Shown here in pieces: positions 10,691 through 23,586 of a stretch of 64,000 nt of DNA. The first letter of the stretch is position 1. Every line of letters starts with the position of its first letter. The stretch lies in NCBI RefSeq assembly GCF_024586455.1, contig NC_065920.1, forward strand, positions 49,435,824 to 49,499,823, in the 5' to 3' direction. Both the position numbers and the translations under genes were made by a program. This stretch comes from Bactrocera neohumeralis (Eukaryota; Arthropoda; Insecta; Diptera; Tephritidae). The notes beneath the pieces are model-generated. The model saw only the letters and a program-made list of their open reading frames with translations. It ran no database searches and was not told where the DNA came from.

Positions 10691-11345
10691 TTTTACGCTT
10701 TTAATAGTTATTTCTATTAATTCAAATTAAGCTTTCATGAAATTTTTGCTATGAAAGCTCATTAAGTTCAATATTATTATATTTTCTACTTGCCATTATA
10801 TTGAAGTGGGCCCTTTCGTATAAAGCTATTCGAGTTTCTGAAGTTTAAACATTTTTCTCAAAGCTAATTAAGCTCAAGTCTGTTGCGAAGTTTTCATATT
10901 TTTGATTTCCAATATTAATTTGAATAATTACATTTTCGACTGAAGCATTCTTTTGAAACATAAAATTTATTATGAAAGCTCTGTAAGCTCAATTTCTATG
11001 TGAAGCTTTCATATTTTTGATTTTAAAATATTCAAGTGATTACTCCATTTCCGAATGAAGCTTTCTCTTGAAACGTTACATATCTTATGAAAGCTTTTTG
11101 AGCTTTCGAATATTTATTTGAATTGTTCCATTTTCGAAAGAAAGTTCCTCTTCAAACTTTAAAGATGTTATGAAAGCTCAAAGATTAAATATACTGTGAA
11201 GCTTTCATTTTTTTTCATTTTCAAAGTTTTAAATTATTACTCCATTTCCGAATGAAGCTTTCATTTGAAACTTTACATATCTTGTGAAAGCTTTTTGAGC
11301 TTAAATGTATTGTGAAGCTTTTATATATTCAAATAGACACCACCA
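10690..11345. repeat. Diverged AAGCTTTC/GAAAGCTC repeat field
   Basis: The block CATTTYCGAAYGAAGC-TTC-TTGAAAC recurs near 10931, 11045, 11129 and 11242 (spacing 84-114 bp). Each is followed ~30 bp later by TTATGAAAGCT and ~80 bp later by GTGAAGCTTTCAT. This looks like an old ~110-bp tandem repeat, rich in HindIII-like AAGCTT and its neighbours. The motif family also appears in the 141-bp repeats at 13410 and near 41610-41900. Confidence 0.65.
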
Positions 11346-13409
11346 AATGAATTTTTTTGATTTCTTGAAGCCAATTTGTAAAACCCATTTGAGCTTAAGC
11401 AGATTGTGAAGTTTTCCCATTTTTTACTTTCAAAAATATTTTTTGTTGTGCTACAAACGTCTTTTAAGCTTCATAGTGTAATTAAAAATACAGGATATTT
11501 AGGATAAATTCTAATGTTTCAAGAGTTTTTTAGTTTATTGAAGCTTTTAAGGTTTGGATAAATAGAAAAGTTTTGCTGAAGCTGCTAAAAGGACTTTTAT
11601 GTTTTTCGTAACAGAAAGAAAGTTAGTCGAAGTTCCTGCAAGTTGCGAAAGTGCTAAAGCTTTACACATTCTCTAATATTACGTTTATCGAAGTCGAAAG
11701 CTTTGCTTAACCGTTTTGTTTCATTCGAAACTGAAACTAGCTGAATTTTTTCGAAATGCTGCTTATATTACAAATATTATCGCTATATTTTGGTCCAAAG
11801 CTTTCGCGGTTTTGAATAGGCATAAATATTTTCCGCATTTTGCTTGCAAAAAGTCATCTGTTTTCAGTGATCACTAAGCTTTTCTGAACTTTTCTGAACT
11901 AAAGCACCAAAGCTTCTTTGTTTTTAATATCTGCTTTGAAATATGCATACCTAAGCGTTAAAAGCTTGCTAGAGCTTTTTCACAATATTTGCGCTTTTGA
12001 AACTTTCAACTAATATTGAAAATCATTCATGAAATTTAAAAAAAACGTAACTCAATCAACGTGGAAACTCAACATAAATAAACTTAGAACTCAAACAGAC
12101 AGTTAATAACAGTCTTTTTAACAGAACGCAAACAACTTTTTCAAAAGCTACTTGCATAACGAAAACCAAAAATGCATTTGAAGTGCAAATTTTTCTTACA
12201 CTCAGTGTATATTACAACAAGGAGTGCACAATGGTATGCAAGTTATACATATACCATACAACGAAAACAGAAAAGCATCAAGGAATGCGCTTAAAAGTAC
12301 AAATATTTTGCAACAAATGAAATTTTAGTATAAATGAGTTCTATATTAACAGCGTAACTAATCAAACGCAGAAATTATAAGTAAACACAATAGGAAGGCG
12401 GAAGGCTTTGAACTCAAAATAGCAATAACGGTATTAGTACTTCCAATTAGGATGCAGTTGGAAATGTTTAAAAGTTTCTTACAAGTAAGTTGCTAAAATT
12501 ATGATATAAATATTATATAAATATAGTTAAAAAAGCGCTGAGCACATAGAAAAATATAAGCTTACCTTTTGTGGCAAAAACATGGTTTTTTGCTTAAATT
12601 TTTCCTAAATTATACTCCGAATAAAAAAGCTTTTGATTATGTTATTTATAGTAATATTCAATATACACAAAAATTTTTATACTCAAGCTTCTTTAGCTTG
12701 ATTTCTAAGCATAAGTTGTAAGAATGCCGTGTAGTACTCAAATAAATCCCCCTAAAAGTGTGTTAGCATAATGTTAGTAAACTTGACATAAGTTTTTGTT
12801 GGTGTAAAAAAAAATATTTTTTCGCGCAAACCTGTCAGTTTTTATTTAAATCTTGATTTTCTCCTATCCTTTGTAGTCATAATTGAATTGTTTCGTATTT
12901 CTTTACTAGCTGTACTACTTTCTTAACGAGCTTTTTTGCAGCTTTTTCTTATTTTGTATTGCTGTTGTTATTTTTTTAATTTCACATTTTCTTTCTTCGC
13001 TCTTCCTAACTATTTATATTTTTACTCCTACGGTTCCCCAGCAACTCACCTGTTGTACATAAGCACATCCGGTTTCCACAGCTTATTTGGCGTTATCCGC
13101 AAATCTTTCACGCCTCCATATTCGGATTCATTCCATCGTAAATTATAGTCATTCCACTCCTATTTGTTGTTGTGATTTTTATGTTAATTGCATTCGCGTT
13201 GGTTGGTTGAGCGTGGAGAAGTTAATTGAGTAGATTAGACGAAGAAAACATCGGTTAATAAAAAAGTTATGCTTGTTTTTATTTTAACTTATAATTTTTA
13301 TTATCATAAACTAAATTGGCGATAAAATTGTTTACGATACTAAATACTTAAAGCTATAAGATTTCTTGCAACAACGCTTTTTATTATCACAAAATATTGC
13401 GCAATAAAA
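11346..13409. other. AT-rich non-coding stretch
   Basis: Scattered AAGCTTT motifs continue to about 12000 without clear periodicity. The rest shows no gene, TE protein or ordered repeat. Confidence 0.4.
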
Positions 13410-13832
13410 ATAAGTTTCTTGAAAGCTCTGTGAAAGCTCTCATCTATTAGTGATATGAAACGGAGTATTTCTACAATTTAAAAATCGGAATTTTGATGTG
13501 ATTTTTGCTGCGTAACTAGAGAAGTATATATACATGCAAGATATATATCGATAAGTTTCATGAAAGCTCTGTGAAAGCTCTCATCTATTAGTGATATGAA
13601 ACAGAGTATTTCTACAATTTAAAAATCGGAATTTTGGTGTGATTTTTGCTGGGTAACTAGAGAAGTATATATACATACAATATGTATATCGATAAGTTTC
13701 ATGAAAGCTCTGTGAAAGCTCTCATCTATTAGTGATATGAAACAGAGTATTTCTACAATTTAAGAAACGGAATTTTGCTATGATTTTTGATAGATATCTG
13801 GAGCACTATATATTTTTGAGATACATACTATA
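13410..13832 (+). repeat. 141-bp tandem repeat, ~3 copies
   Basis: The unit begins TAAGTTTC-TGAAAGCTCTG, followed by TGAAAGCTCTCATCTATTAG and TGATATGAAACRGAGTATTT. The phrase GAAAGCTCTG starts at 13421, 13562 and 13703, exactly 141 bp apart each time. The first two units are nearly identical, including the internal ATATATACATRCAA segment. The third decays in its last 40 bp. The high identity suggests a more recent amplification than in the neighbouring repeat fields. No coding function is seen. Confidence 0.93.
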
Positions 13833-13857
13833 TATCGATTCCCAAAAATATATATAG
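13806..13857. repeat. AT-rich hairpin at the end of the 141-bp array
   Basis: CTATATATTTTTG (13806-13818) faces CAAAAATATATATAG (13843-13857), with a ~24-nt spacer that contains ATATATCGAT. It lies at the decayed end of the third repeat unit. Confidence 0.5.
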
Positions 13858-15740
13858 TTCCGACGTTTTTTCTTCAAATAGTGGAATATCTCTACGAAAA
13901 CCTCTGCTGAAAGCTCTAGTTCGAGTGATATCGGTGAAATTTTTATTTTCCTTGAATATGTGTTGCTTTCGTCTTAGAAACCCCTGTAAGATATTTTGTT
14001 GAAAATGTCTTCACTGATAAATTATTAATTAGTTGCATTCAGTTAGATCCTAACCGAAGCGAAGAGTGTTGGTATGAAAGGAGAAAACTTTTCACCCGAA
14101 CAACGAAAACCCTGTATATGATTATTCATGAGTTTCTCTAGTAAGAAAGTAAAAGCGATTTCATAAGTAAGCAAAGTGGCCATTCCAAATCAAGCGAATT
14201 CTTCTGAAATGATTAAACATCTTTACAGAAATCGTTGCTAAAAGTTCAAGAACGAGATATACTCGGAAACAATTTTATTTTCTTTGGATAAATTTCTCTC
14301 AAACAAGGGAGCCCTCTCTTTTTACAAAAGTTCAAATTCTAAATATGTCAGTTGTTTATCCACTATTAGATGCTGCGAAATCGATTGAAAGCATCTAAGT
14401 AACAAAAGTTGGTATTTAAAAGAAGCCAGAGATGTTTATTGCAGAAATTTCAATAGAATCTACAATAAGTTTCTACGTAAGTCGGGATAGTTTAAGATGT
14501 AGATCCGGTAGATCCTAATGGAAAGAAGGTTGGTAAGACGTCCGATGATTCTCAAGAAAAGAGAATAGTGTTTATTAGGGCTTAGTTCTTAATTTTGTGT
14601 TGATAAAAGGTCTGCTATTAAATTGGTCTATCCTAAGGTACCTTAATTTCCACAAGGGCTTTAGATTACTACTGAATGTCACTACAAGTGGTTATGATAT
14701 TTTTTTCTCAATGAAAAGCTTTCCCAGGATAGAGTAATTAATACATTCAAGGTACTCTGGTTGTCTGGTTGTTTTTTGAAATTTATTGACACAGAGAATA
14801 ATGTTAATCGAAATTACAATTAAAAATTAACTGCTGTGAGACTCGATGAATTTAACTCTACGATTGTGTTACAAGTATTTGTGGCTACACTTCAGCTTCT
14901 TGTGCTTCAGTGTGTGCGCAGCCTTACATGAACCTTTCTGCTATTATTCAAGTGTCGCGGAAATACTGCAAGAAATCTTATAGCATATTTACAAAATTAG
15001 ATAAAATTATGATATTTTTTATATATATACGATGTTGACAATTTTAAAATATTTATAACATATATTAGTAATACTAGGCATATACTCGTTTATATACTAA
15101 ATAAATATGATATAAACTTCAATTAGATAAAAAATGAATTTGCGACATTTTGGTTTATGAAAATCTATGAAGAAAGCGATTGAAATTTATATAAAGAGTT
15201 ATTTCTTTATGGTTTATAAGCAGCATGGAACTAAGGCAAATGCAAAGAAATTTTTACAAAAGCAAACGAAATGCACCAGATATGCGTATATTTTTATATT
15301 TTATGTAGCAAAATTTCGTCTAATATTTTAAGGAAAATGTAGCGTAATAAAATCAGTACTAGAAAACAGAAATTTATACATTGTAGGAAACTTTACTGGG
15401 TTAAGAGCGCAAAAAAATATTTAAAGAGCAGTGGAAAAGTTTTTTTCTAAATCATTAAATAGTCGTTGAATAAAACATAGTTGTGGTAGAAAAGTGAAAT
15501 TTTATACATATGTACTATATACATATATTATATAATATTGTAAAGAATAATTTGTGTGCATTTTAAAGAATATTTTTTGAAAAAAGTAGTATGTTATATA
15601 CATTACAATATATATTGCGTGCTGCATGCAAAATTTTACAATAAGTTCAAGCCGTCAAAAAAGAACAAAAAAAATAAATAAATAAAAGGAATAATTATTA
15701 GATATTCATTTTTCTATTTTTAGTCATAAATATTTAAATA
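13858..15740. other. AT-rich non-coding stretch
   Basis: I see no gene or classifiable transposon. A few stretches of moderate complexity (14040-14120, 14510-14580) did not yield a convincing protein in any frame. Confidence 0.4.
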
Positions 15741-15837
15741 TAGGAAACAGTGTATTTTTTTATTTTTTATATATACTATTCTCAGTATGTAGGAAACAGA
15801 GTATTTTTTATTTTTTATATATACTATTCTCAGTATG
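15741..15837 (+). repeat. 48/49-bp tandem duplication
   Basis: A segment starting TAGGAAACAGWGTATTTTTT and ending CTATTCTCAGTATG occurs twice head to tail (15741-15789 and 15790-15837). The copies differ by one substitution and one T. Confidence 0.92.
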
Positions 15838-17600
15838 TTTTACCATTCAACTACTCGTATAGCTTTTTTCGTAAAACTGCGAAAAGTGTGAAATCATGAT
15901 AATAAAATAGAGAATAAATATTTTTCTAAGCCATATATGATTTTATAATTATTCCATAAAACTATTTAAAACGAATTAAACATTTCATCGACATAGCATT
16001 ATATTCGTTGAATATATTTCGAATTCCTTCCAAAAATGGATGTGTCAAAATCAGAAATCTCTCTCAAAACATTGAGGTTATAGTTAAGTTGAGTTTCAAA
16101 TCAAAACGAACTTACTATTAGACTAAGAACGACACCACCTCAAAAATTTCATTGCATAAAGGTGCCTTTTTAACATAAGCATCAATAAGAAGGTTCAACT
16201 AGCGGTAAAGAGTGTTTCTTGATCAATATGAAATAATAGTGTTCTCTGACAAAGCCTTCATCTCTCTCTCTCTCTCTTCTACACTCATAATTTGTTATAT
16301 CAGTAGTGCCGCTGAGCTGAAAAATGTCTTAACGATGGATCAGAGGGTAACTAAGTAAAGGTACTGATTATTACAATCATTTTTAAATCGTCGATCGTTT
16401 TAAATACAATAATAAATACAATAATATAAAAGAAAAGCTTATATAGATTCATTATTCATAAAAAAGTGAAGAAAATATTGGTAGTAAAACTGCTTTGATA
16501 AGTTAAGGGCTTTGTACTCATTATCATTTGGAAAAGACAAAATTGGATATGACAAACTTATGAGTTCGGAAGGGTGGCCAAGCGGTAGGAATGGTCTAAA
16601 CTATGTCCAAAAAGTTCATTTTATTGGGCTAACAATTTCTAACTGAACAATAACCAGTTAATAAATAAAGAAAGCTATATTTTTACTTTGGTTAAAGTTT
16701 TTAAAATTTGAAAAAGTTTTAAAATTACTAAAAGCTAGGGATATGTACTATAGTGAAACATATTCTCAATAATATATTACTTTTGGCTATTGCGGAGTAG
16801 AATGGCAACGCTGTAAAAACTTTTGCTGCCATGTGCTAAGCTCGAGAGATGTCAATAGGCAGGGAAGGCAGAAAACAAGTGTAAAAGATAAAGAGAGACA
16901 GTCATATTGTGTATAAAATGGTGATACAAAATAATAGAGAGTGAGAGAAAGAGAAATGAGGTGGGCACACTTTATTACAAAAATTTTGTTGTTTATTTCA
17001 TTGAAGACTTGAAAGGTTAATAAAAAATCAGACTAAATAACACATGAAATTTGCGAATGGAAAACTAAATGTAAGTACTATGCTTCATTCGAGGTTTGAG
17101 TATGTCTACATGCAAACTATGCTGCTCTAGCAGTAAATACAGTAGAGTTTAACCAGCATTAAATGACTGAAAATTTTAATTAAAAGTTTACAAAATAGAT
17201 CTTGTATTAAATGATAAAAATATATTTGAAGCTTCTTTTAGAAAAAAAAATTATTAACAATTTTTTAATTAATATTGGGTTTTAATTACAAAGGCATAAG
17301 AAGATATATATAGTATTTATTAGTCGAGCAAAATTTCAATTTATTTCAGCAGAGAAGTGGCGATGTCGATTTCATTTTCAACGAGCGCGGTTGTAGTTCG
17401 ATTTTTCCTCACATTTTCGCATTTTGTGGAGGAAAATTACTTTGCGTTGTTATAAATGGTAATGTTTGTTGTGCGAAATTCAATTTATAAATTAATATTA
17501 TTGTTTATTTTTTTAAGTTAAATCAATATCGATTGAATTCACAACCGAGAAACTGATTGAAATAGTGTTTTTGCGGGTGAAAAAGGAATTTTCGAAACTC
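15838..17600. other. Non-coding stretch with a CT microsatellite
   Basis: A (TC)n run occupies about 16260-16278. Near 16574, GGTGGCCAAGCGGTAGG resembles a tRNA A box but has no tRNA body. Otherwise nothing is recognisable. Confidence 0.4.
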
Positions 17601-17609
17601 GAATCTTTC

Positions 17610-18715
17610 CAATGGGGATTCTTAAATTCGAATCTTTAAATATTTTCTATTTAAAATTTCATTTTGATATTCTTCATCAAACCTCAAAAAATTGTGTTTA
17701 AATTTGAGATTTTTCATATCTTCGGAGTTTTTGAAACTTATATTTTTAGAATATATAATTTTGTCCTTTATAATGCATTAGGGAATCATTTCGGGTAATT
17801 TTGAAAACATATATATATCTCATCTCATACATATATCTCTAGGCATAAAATGCTTTATTTAGCAACATTTTAGGATTGTCTATATTAACGTATCGATTCT
17901 ATACTATCAACCTTGAAATCTATTCACTTTTTCGTCAATTAAAAAAAAAAATTCTAATTTTTTTAACTGTTTTGGGACTAAAATTTTCGAATCACGAATT
18001 TTCGGAATTCTTACATTCGTTCTCAAATATTTTCTATTTAAATTTCATTTTCCTAAAATTTTGCGAAATAAAACTAACTTCTTAAAACTTTATTTAGAAT
18101 ACCAACATTGTCCTTTGTAATGCACGAAATTTCGGGATTTACAATATATATTTTTATATTTAGTTTTTTTGATATACATATACATTATTTTGATAACTTT
18201 TCACCTTCTTGTCAATTTTCTAAAAAAAAAGTGGGCTTAACCTCCTAAACTTTTTCGGGACTGAAATTTTCGAATCTCGACTTTTTGGGATTCTCAAAAT
18301 ATGCATTTCGTTACTAAATTTTCTCAATTTGAAATCCATACCTACAATATTGCCAACAAATTAAACGATAATTGCCAAGACCAGGTTGAAGATAGTTCTG
18401 TTATTTTTCCGAATTTTTGGAATTCTCAAAATATGCATTTCGCTATTAAATATTCTCAACTTGAATTCTGTTTCCTTAAAGCATATACTCCTAACTTAAC
18501 TTGTAACTCTTAACACGCATTCTATTTTCCTTATTTAATTCAGTATCGGGACTGGTATCGAAATTTCGGGATTCTTAAATAATGTATTTCGGTATTAAAT
18601 ATGCTCAGCTTGAAATCCCCAGCTCCAATATCGCACAAAAATAAACGATTATCGCCAAGACCAGGTTGAAGATAGCCCTGTTATTTTCTGATACTAACCC
18701 TTTACTTAAAATACA
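17610..18715 (+). repeat. Diverged ~140-bp tandem repeat with ~280-bp pairing
   Basis: GGRATTCTYAAA-ATGYATTTCG followed by TTCTCAACTTGAAATYC recurs at about 18287, 18419 and 18568. CCAGGTTGAAGATAG with its flanks (ACGATAATTGCCAAGA) recurs at 18381 and 18661, 280 bp apart. More decayed relatives with TTAAATATTTTCTATTTAAA are near 17614 and 18005. The pattern is a ~140-bp unit in which alternate units are more alike. Confidence 0.7.
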
Positions 18716-20285
18716 GCTAGAAATCCATTTCTGTTCATTGCAAAAGTGCCTATGTTCTCCGTCATTCAAAACTCACACCTCATTCGAATTTTAAATTTTT
18801 GAGTGGACAAATTTTAAATTTTTTTGCCTCTATCGTTTTAAACTTTGTAGCATAGTTTTAGGAGTTCACCACTTTATACTTCTGTGGTTGCTGCACATTT
18901 TACGTTCTTATATTTCTACGTGCCTACGTCTGTGCGTTTGTGATTTGCGGTCATGTTTCTTGGTTTGTAAACAAGTTGTTTGTAGAAAGAGTGACAAAAT
19001 GAAGAAATACAAACAAAAGTAGGAAAAGAGATTCTATACAATGCTACAAAGCGTTGGCAAAGGAAAGGATGTAGCAAGTGGTAAAAAGAAAACAAAAAAT
19101 CACAGAAAATTTAATACTTGAGGCGTCAAAGCGGCAAACTGCCAGATAGCAGGCAAAAAGGATTTGCGCCACTTGCTGTTTTTGTTGTAAAAAATATGAA
19201 AAAAAGTAACGGAAATGTTTTGCGTTTAGGAAATATATATGTCTCTATTATGGTTGTTAACAGCGAAAAAAAAGTCATAATAATAACTGATGCTATGCAG
19301 AGCATACTTTAAGGCGCTATTACAAAGTTATGCCTTCATTGAGGCAGGAAACGCATAAAGGGAGTACGTAGGCGGTCGAAAGAAAGTTTCATCTTGTCGT
19401 AAAATATTTTTGTGGTTCATTTGCGCAAGTCGCAGCGCCAAAAACTTGGCAATAAACAGTTAATGATTGAAACGAAAATGGTCGCACTGTGGCTCGGGCG
19501 GCAAGTAAATGAAGATGTTGGCGACTTTTTTCGCATAATGTTGTTGTTTTGCTGATGAAATACTTTATTTAAGTATTTTTGGCTTGAAACTTCTAATGAT
19601 TTTTGAGAAAAAAATTATGTTTCGCCTAAAGGTATACTTATAAAACTTTTTTTGCTTTATATTTCTGGAACAAAACTTGTAAAGGGTAATATATGTAGTA
19701 TTGCTGAAATCGAAACAAGTTTCGACTGAAAATTACGATTAAAAAACTATTGTATTTTACCCACGCAGCATTCACCAACAACGACTACCAATAGTAATAA
19801 CCAATAGCGCCATATAGACGAAAAAAATCACAAAAAGAATTTATATCGTAAAGTGGTTTAATAAAATGAAAGGAACTGCTGCGAAGCATACTTAAACAAG
19901 CCGCGTAAAATTTAACTGGCAATTACGCCTGCTGCCTACGAGGCCAATAACACTTTTCGTGCGGCCGTTTGTGTTCGAAAGTAAAGGCATATTAATTTTA
20001 ATGAGTGTGAAATATGTTGAAACAAAGTGAAAGAAGTCACATTAAAACCGTTACTTTTTTCGTTTATATTTTGACTTATTGCTTAAGCTCTTGCCGACGA
20101 TAATATGCACGTGGCTAATTTGGAGGAGAAAGTGGGTTAACATAACAAGTGATGTTTCACTGTAGCCTACTTATAGGCGGCTGACAATGTTGTGTTATGT
20201 TAATTAAGATTTACGCTGTGAAGAGTGCTGGTAATATGTATAATTGAAAACACGAATTGAGAATCGTTAATTGCAAGAGTGTAAA
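18716..20285. other. No supported feature
   Basis: Mixed-composition sequence, slightly richer in GC near 19300-19560 and 19900-20000. A 64-codon frame at 19118-19312 has no recognisable motif. Confidence 0.4.
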
Positions 20286-20289
20286 AGAA

Positions 20290-21420
20290 ATGTGATGAAA
20301 CAGGGTTGCCACATGTTTTCAATTAAAGAAATTTGTGTGTAAAATCAAATTAAAAATTGTGTTTTTAGAGAATTGTTAATTGCAAGAGTGTAAGAGATAT
20401 GTGATGAAACAGGGTTGCCACATGTTTTTAATTAAAGAAACTTTTAAGTAAATTTTAATTTTTATAACTCATTTTTGAGAGTTGTTAATTGTTACAATAT
20501 AAGAGCAATATAATGTAACAGGGTTGCCAGATGTGTTTAATTAAAAAAAAACGTTTATGTATTTTTTGTTAATATAGTAATTGAAACAATATTTGCATAA
20601 CTTTAGTTAAACCATTTTTATTGATTTATGTAGTTGCCACCTGATTAAAGTTTTGTTGGAAATTAATAGTAAGTTTAAAACGAATAGCATATTGAAATAT
20701 AAGTAATGTTTGTACACGTTTTATTAAAATCAGCATTTGTTATTTGCAGAGCTGCGACATACATATTTAATATACATACATACATATTTTATAATTAATA
20801 GTAAGATAAATTAACATAAAAACTAAATATAGCCTACTATAGTAGACAGACAATGTGTTGGTGTGTTAGTTGTGATTTATTCAGTAAAAAATTATAAAAA
20901 TGAAAATACATTTTTTGTAAGCATGTTAGTGAAATCTGATAGAAGAGGGTTGCCACATGGGTGAAATTAAAATATTTTTTGGGAAAATTTAATATTTTTA
21001 TTTTCAACATAGCAGTTGAAACAATATTAGAATAAGCTTTATTTAAAAAAAAAAAAAATTATTTATTTGTGACGTTGCCACCGGTTAATTTTTTTTTGAA
21101 AGTTACTATTAAATTGAAAACGAATTGTAGTTTGAAATAAAAGTATTGGTTGAACAACGTTTATTAAAACCACTGTTATTTATTTGCAGAGTTGCCATCT
21201 GACTGAAATATTTTTTCGAAAATTATTAGGACGTTGAAAATAGCCACTGACTGTGCAAATATTTGTCTTGCCTTAAACTTAAACATAAGTTTGTGCAGGG
21301 TTGCCACCTGTTTCAAACATCTGAATGGGTAAAGTTTTGAAAATTGGAAATATTAAATATATGATATTATCTAGAAATTTTTAAGATAATATGACTTTAT
21401 AACTTTGCCGTCTGTTTATG
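20290..21420 (+). repeat. GTTGCCAC satellite: ~110-bp monomers, ~440-bp higher-order unit
   Basis: The landmark (G)GGTTGCCACATG or a variant recurs at about 20303, 20412, 20521, 20631, 20751, 20947, 21073, 21191 and 21298, mostly 109-126 bp apart. A decayed one is near 21403. Monomers about 440 bp apart resemble each other more than their neighbours. Those at 20631 and 21073 share TTGAAACAATATT upstream and GAAAACGAAT-type sequence downstream. Those at 20751 and 21191 share GTTTATTAAAA and TATTTGCAGAG. This is the pattern of a four-monomer higher-order satellite. No coding capacity is seen. Confidence 0.8.
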
Positions 21421-23220
21421 AAAATATATTACAAAGACTTTTGACTATCTGAATATTCGAGCTAGGTCGCAGCTGTTTAGTGGGAATCATTAAGGCCCGG
21501 TAAAGTAAAAATATATATAATCGTAAACTTTTCTGGAATTTATTAAATTGTAAGATTGGCCAACCCAAATTCGATATATGAGTTCGCTTAGGCCGCCAAT
21601 CTTACTTTTAGTTACTAAAGTCGTCTTATTGTTGCTCTAATATTCGAACGAGGGGATGCTGATCACTATCTGAAAATCCGAACCGAGCTCCTATATATTA
21701 GTGCTAGGAACCATAATAATTCGTAGTTACTCGTCTGGGAAGTGCAACCTTGGTAAGCAGGTCAAACTTATGGTAATCAAATTTGTCTTATAATTATAAT
21801 TATTCCAATAATTTTGACTTATATAACTGTGTCATATCGATAAAGCCTATATTTGTATCTAACCTGTTCTTAAGTTAAAACCCATCTTAATTCTCAATAC
21901 GGTGGTAAGCTGTTTTTTTGCGACATTATTAACATGCTTGACCTACATTTCGGCACCTTTCTTTCAAAATTAAAGCCTACCTTTCAGCGCGCAACTGTTG
22001 TTGAATGAGAAACGAGTTAGCAGTGTCGCATAAATGGTTGCTGTCTTCACTAAATCGAATTGCCAAGTATCTTCCCTTAAAGCAATTTGTGTTTCATCTC
22101 ATTTTTGATTCTTTTGGTATTTGCAAATAAAATATTTATTACAGTGCTCAATATTATATTCATACAAAAATCATCTCTTAAGTTAACACTGTTGAGAAAA
22201 AAACATGAACTTATAAAAAAGACATTAATATGCAAAAAGGAAATCTTTAAAATATGCAAAACTGATTTCCACGTGCTCACACTGAAGCCCATGGGCATTA
22301 ACGGTATGGCGACTGTAAGTCAGTGTGTGTGTGTATGTGTTATCGGATTATGTTACTCAATGCATCCACCGGGCGGCTTATGAGGCACAAAAAACGGCGA
22401 TCAACGTGTTTGTATATATGTAGATATATTATATAACGGAGCGTATATACGTATTTATGTAAACGAACAGGCTTTTTCAATATTTATTTTATTATCCTAC
22501 ATGATTTTGAAAGGCTTTGGTCAGCTAAGGTTGCCGGAATTCGCGTTCACCTTTTTGCCCAACGCAGAATTAACGTATGTATGAATTTTTGTCAGTAAGT
22601 CTTTGGGAAATCGCTGTCTTTGAGTAGAAATGAAATCAAGTTGGATATGTGCATGAAAGCTGCTGATTGCGGCTTTTCTCATAAGTATATTCTTTTCATG
22701 ATATTATATTCCATTTAAGTGCGTTTCAAAAGCATTTATGAAATTTGCATTTAAACCAATTTTTATTTGCAGAAATCTAGATTTAGCGGCTATTCTGTAA
22801 TTGCATACATTTTAAGGATTTCAAGTTCATAGAGTTGGTAAAATGAATGCCTTGAATTTTTCTATTAAATTTTTGGGATGATAAGGCCAGTGACCCAAAG
22901 CAATTTATATTATAAAATTTCCACATATTGGAAATGCCATTTTTATGCGCTTCTTTATGACATATAATCATTATTTTAAAATTTTTTGAATATCAGTTGA
23001 ATCATTCTAAAATATTATGTTTGGGTCTACACATATCTAAAATGTCTCTGTTAACAACTCACTTGCTTAGTGCGCATTATTTAAATTTATTGCAGGAATT
23101 CACAGTTGAGTTTTTTGAGATCGCAGCTCTACTGTTATGAAAGCCAAAAAAGTGGCTTGTACGGGTTCTTATTAAAACACGATCACTTAAATGGGTATGC
23201 AAAATCTTTATCTTGATTAC
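21421..23220. other. Non-coding stretch
   Basis: A frame of 98 codons at 22087-22383 ends in a GT-rich run (22323-22340) and is not similar to anything I know. GACTGTAAGTC near 22309 fits a splice-donor consensus, but nothing else supports an exon. Confidence 0.35.
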
Positions 23221-23224
23221 ATAC

Positions 23225-23586
23225 GGTTAGTTCTTCTTTGAAGAGTATAGCGCTGTCTTAGGCAAAAATCTTAGTAAAATTTCGTGAAGATATCTTATGA
23301 AATAAAAAAGTTTTCCATACAAGCGCATGTATTTGAACGTTTAGTTTGTATGACAGCTACATACTACATAAATACTATAGTTGTCAGAATATCGACATAT
23401 ATATGCGTATCAAATGGATATCTTCACATTAATAAGTCTTACTGCTTCAGTTAACTTAAAGTGGTAAATATAATCAGGATATTTGATCATTAATATATGT
23501 ATAATTTCTAAAAAGTCTCCAACTATTCCTCCTGGATGTTTCAAACTTCGTGGCAAATATAATACCCTCTAAGAGATAAGGATAAA
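23225..23586 (+). mobile_element. Dispersed Helentron-like repeat, degraded copy
   Basis: Ordered landmarks are shared with 33550-34314: AAATTTCGTGAAGATATCTT near 23277, GTTTTCCATACAAG near 23310, CGTTTAGTTTGTATGACAGC near 23338, and the 3' part TTCAAACTTCGTGGCAAATA near 23548 followed by ATACCCTCT. The middle is diverged or replaced. The terminal palindrome is degraded to TACCCTCTAAGAGATA. Confidence 0.68.

Noticed and set aside
14500..14600. Faint resemblance to a transposase linker on + strand
   Set aside because: Only a few residues could be matched in shifting frames, which is not enough to support a relic.
16570..16610. GGTGGCCAAGCGGTAGG, similar to the A box of a tRNA-Ser or tRNA-Leu gene
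   Set aside because: No B box, acceptor stem pairing or tRNA body follows, so at most it is a decayed SINE head.
22262..22330. Possible small exon ending at GACT/GTAAGTC
   Set aside because: A single splice-donor-like match without acceptor, frame support or similarity is expected by chance.
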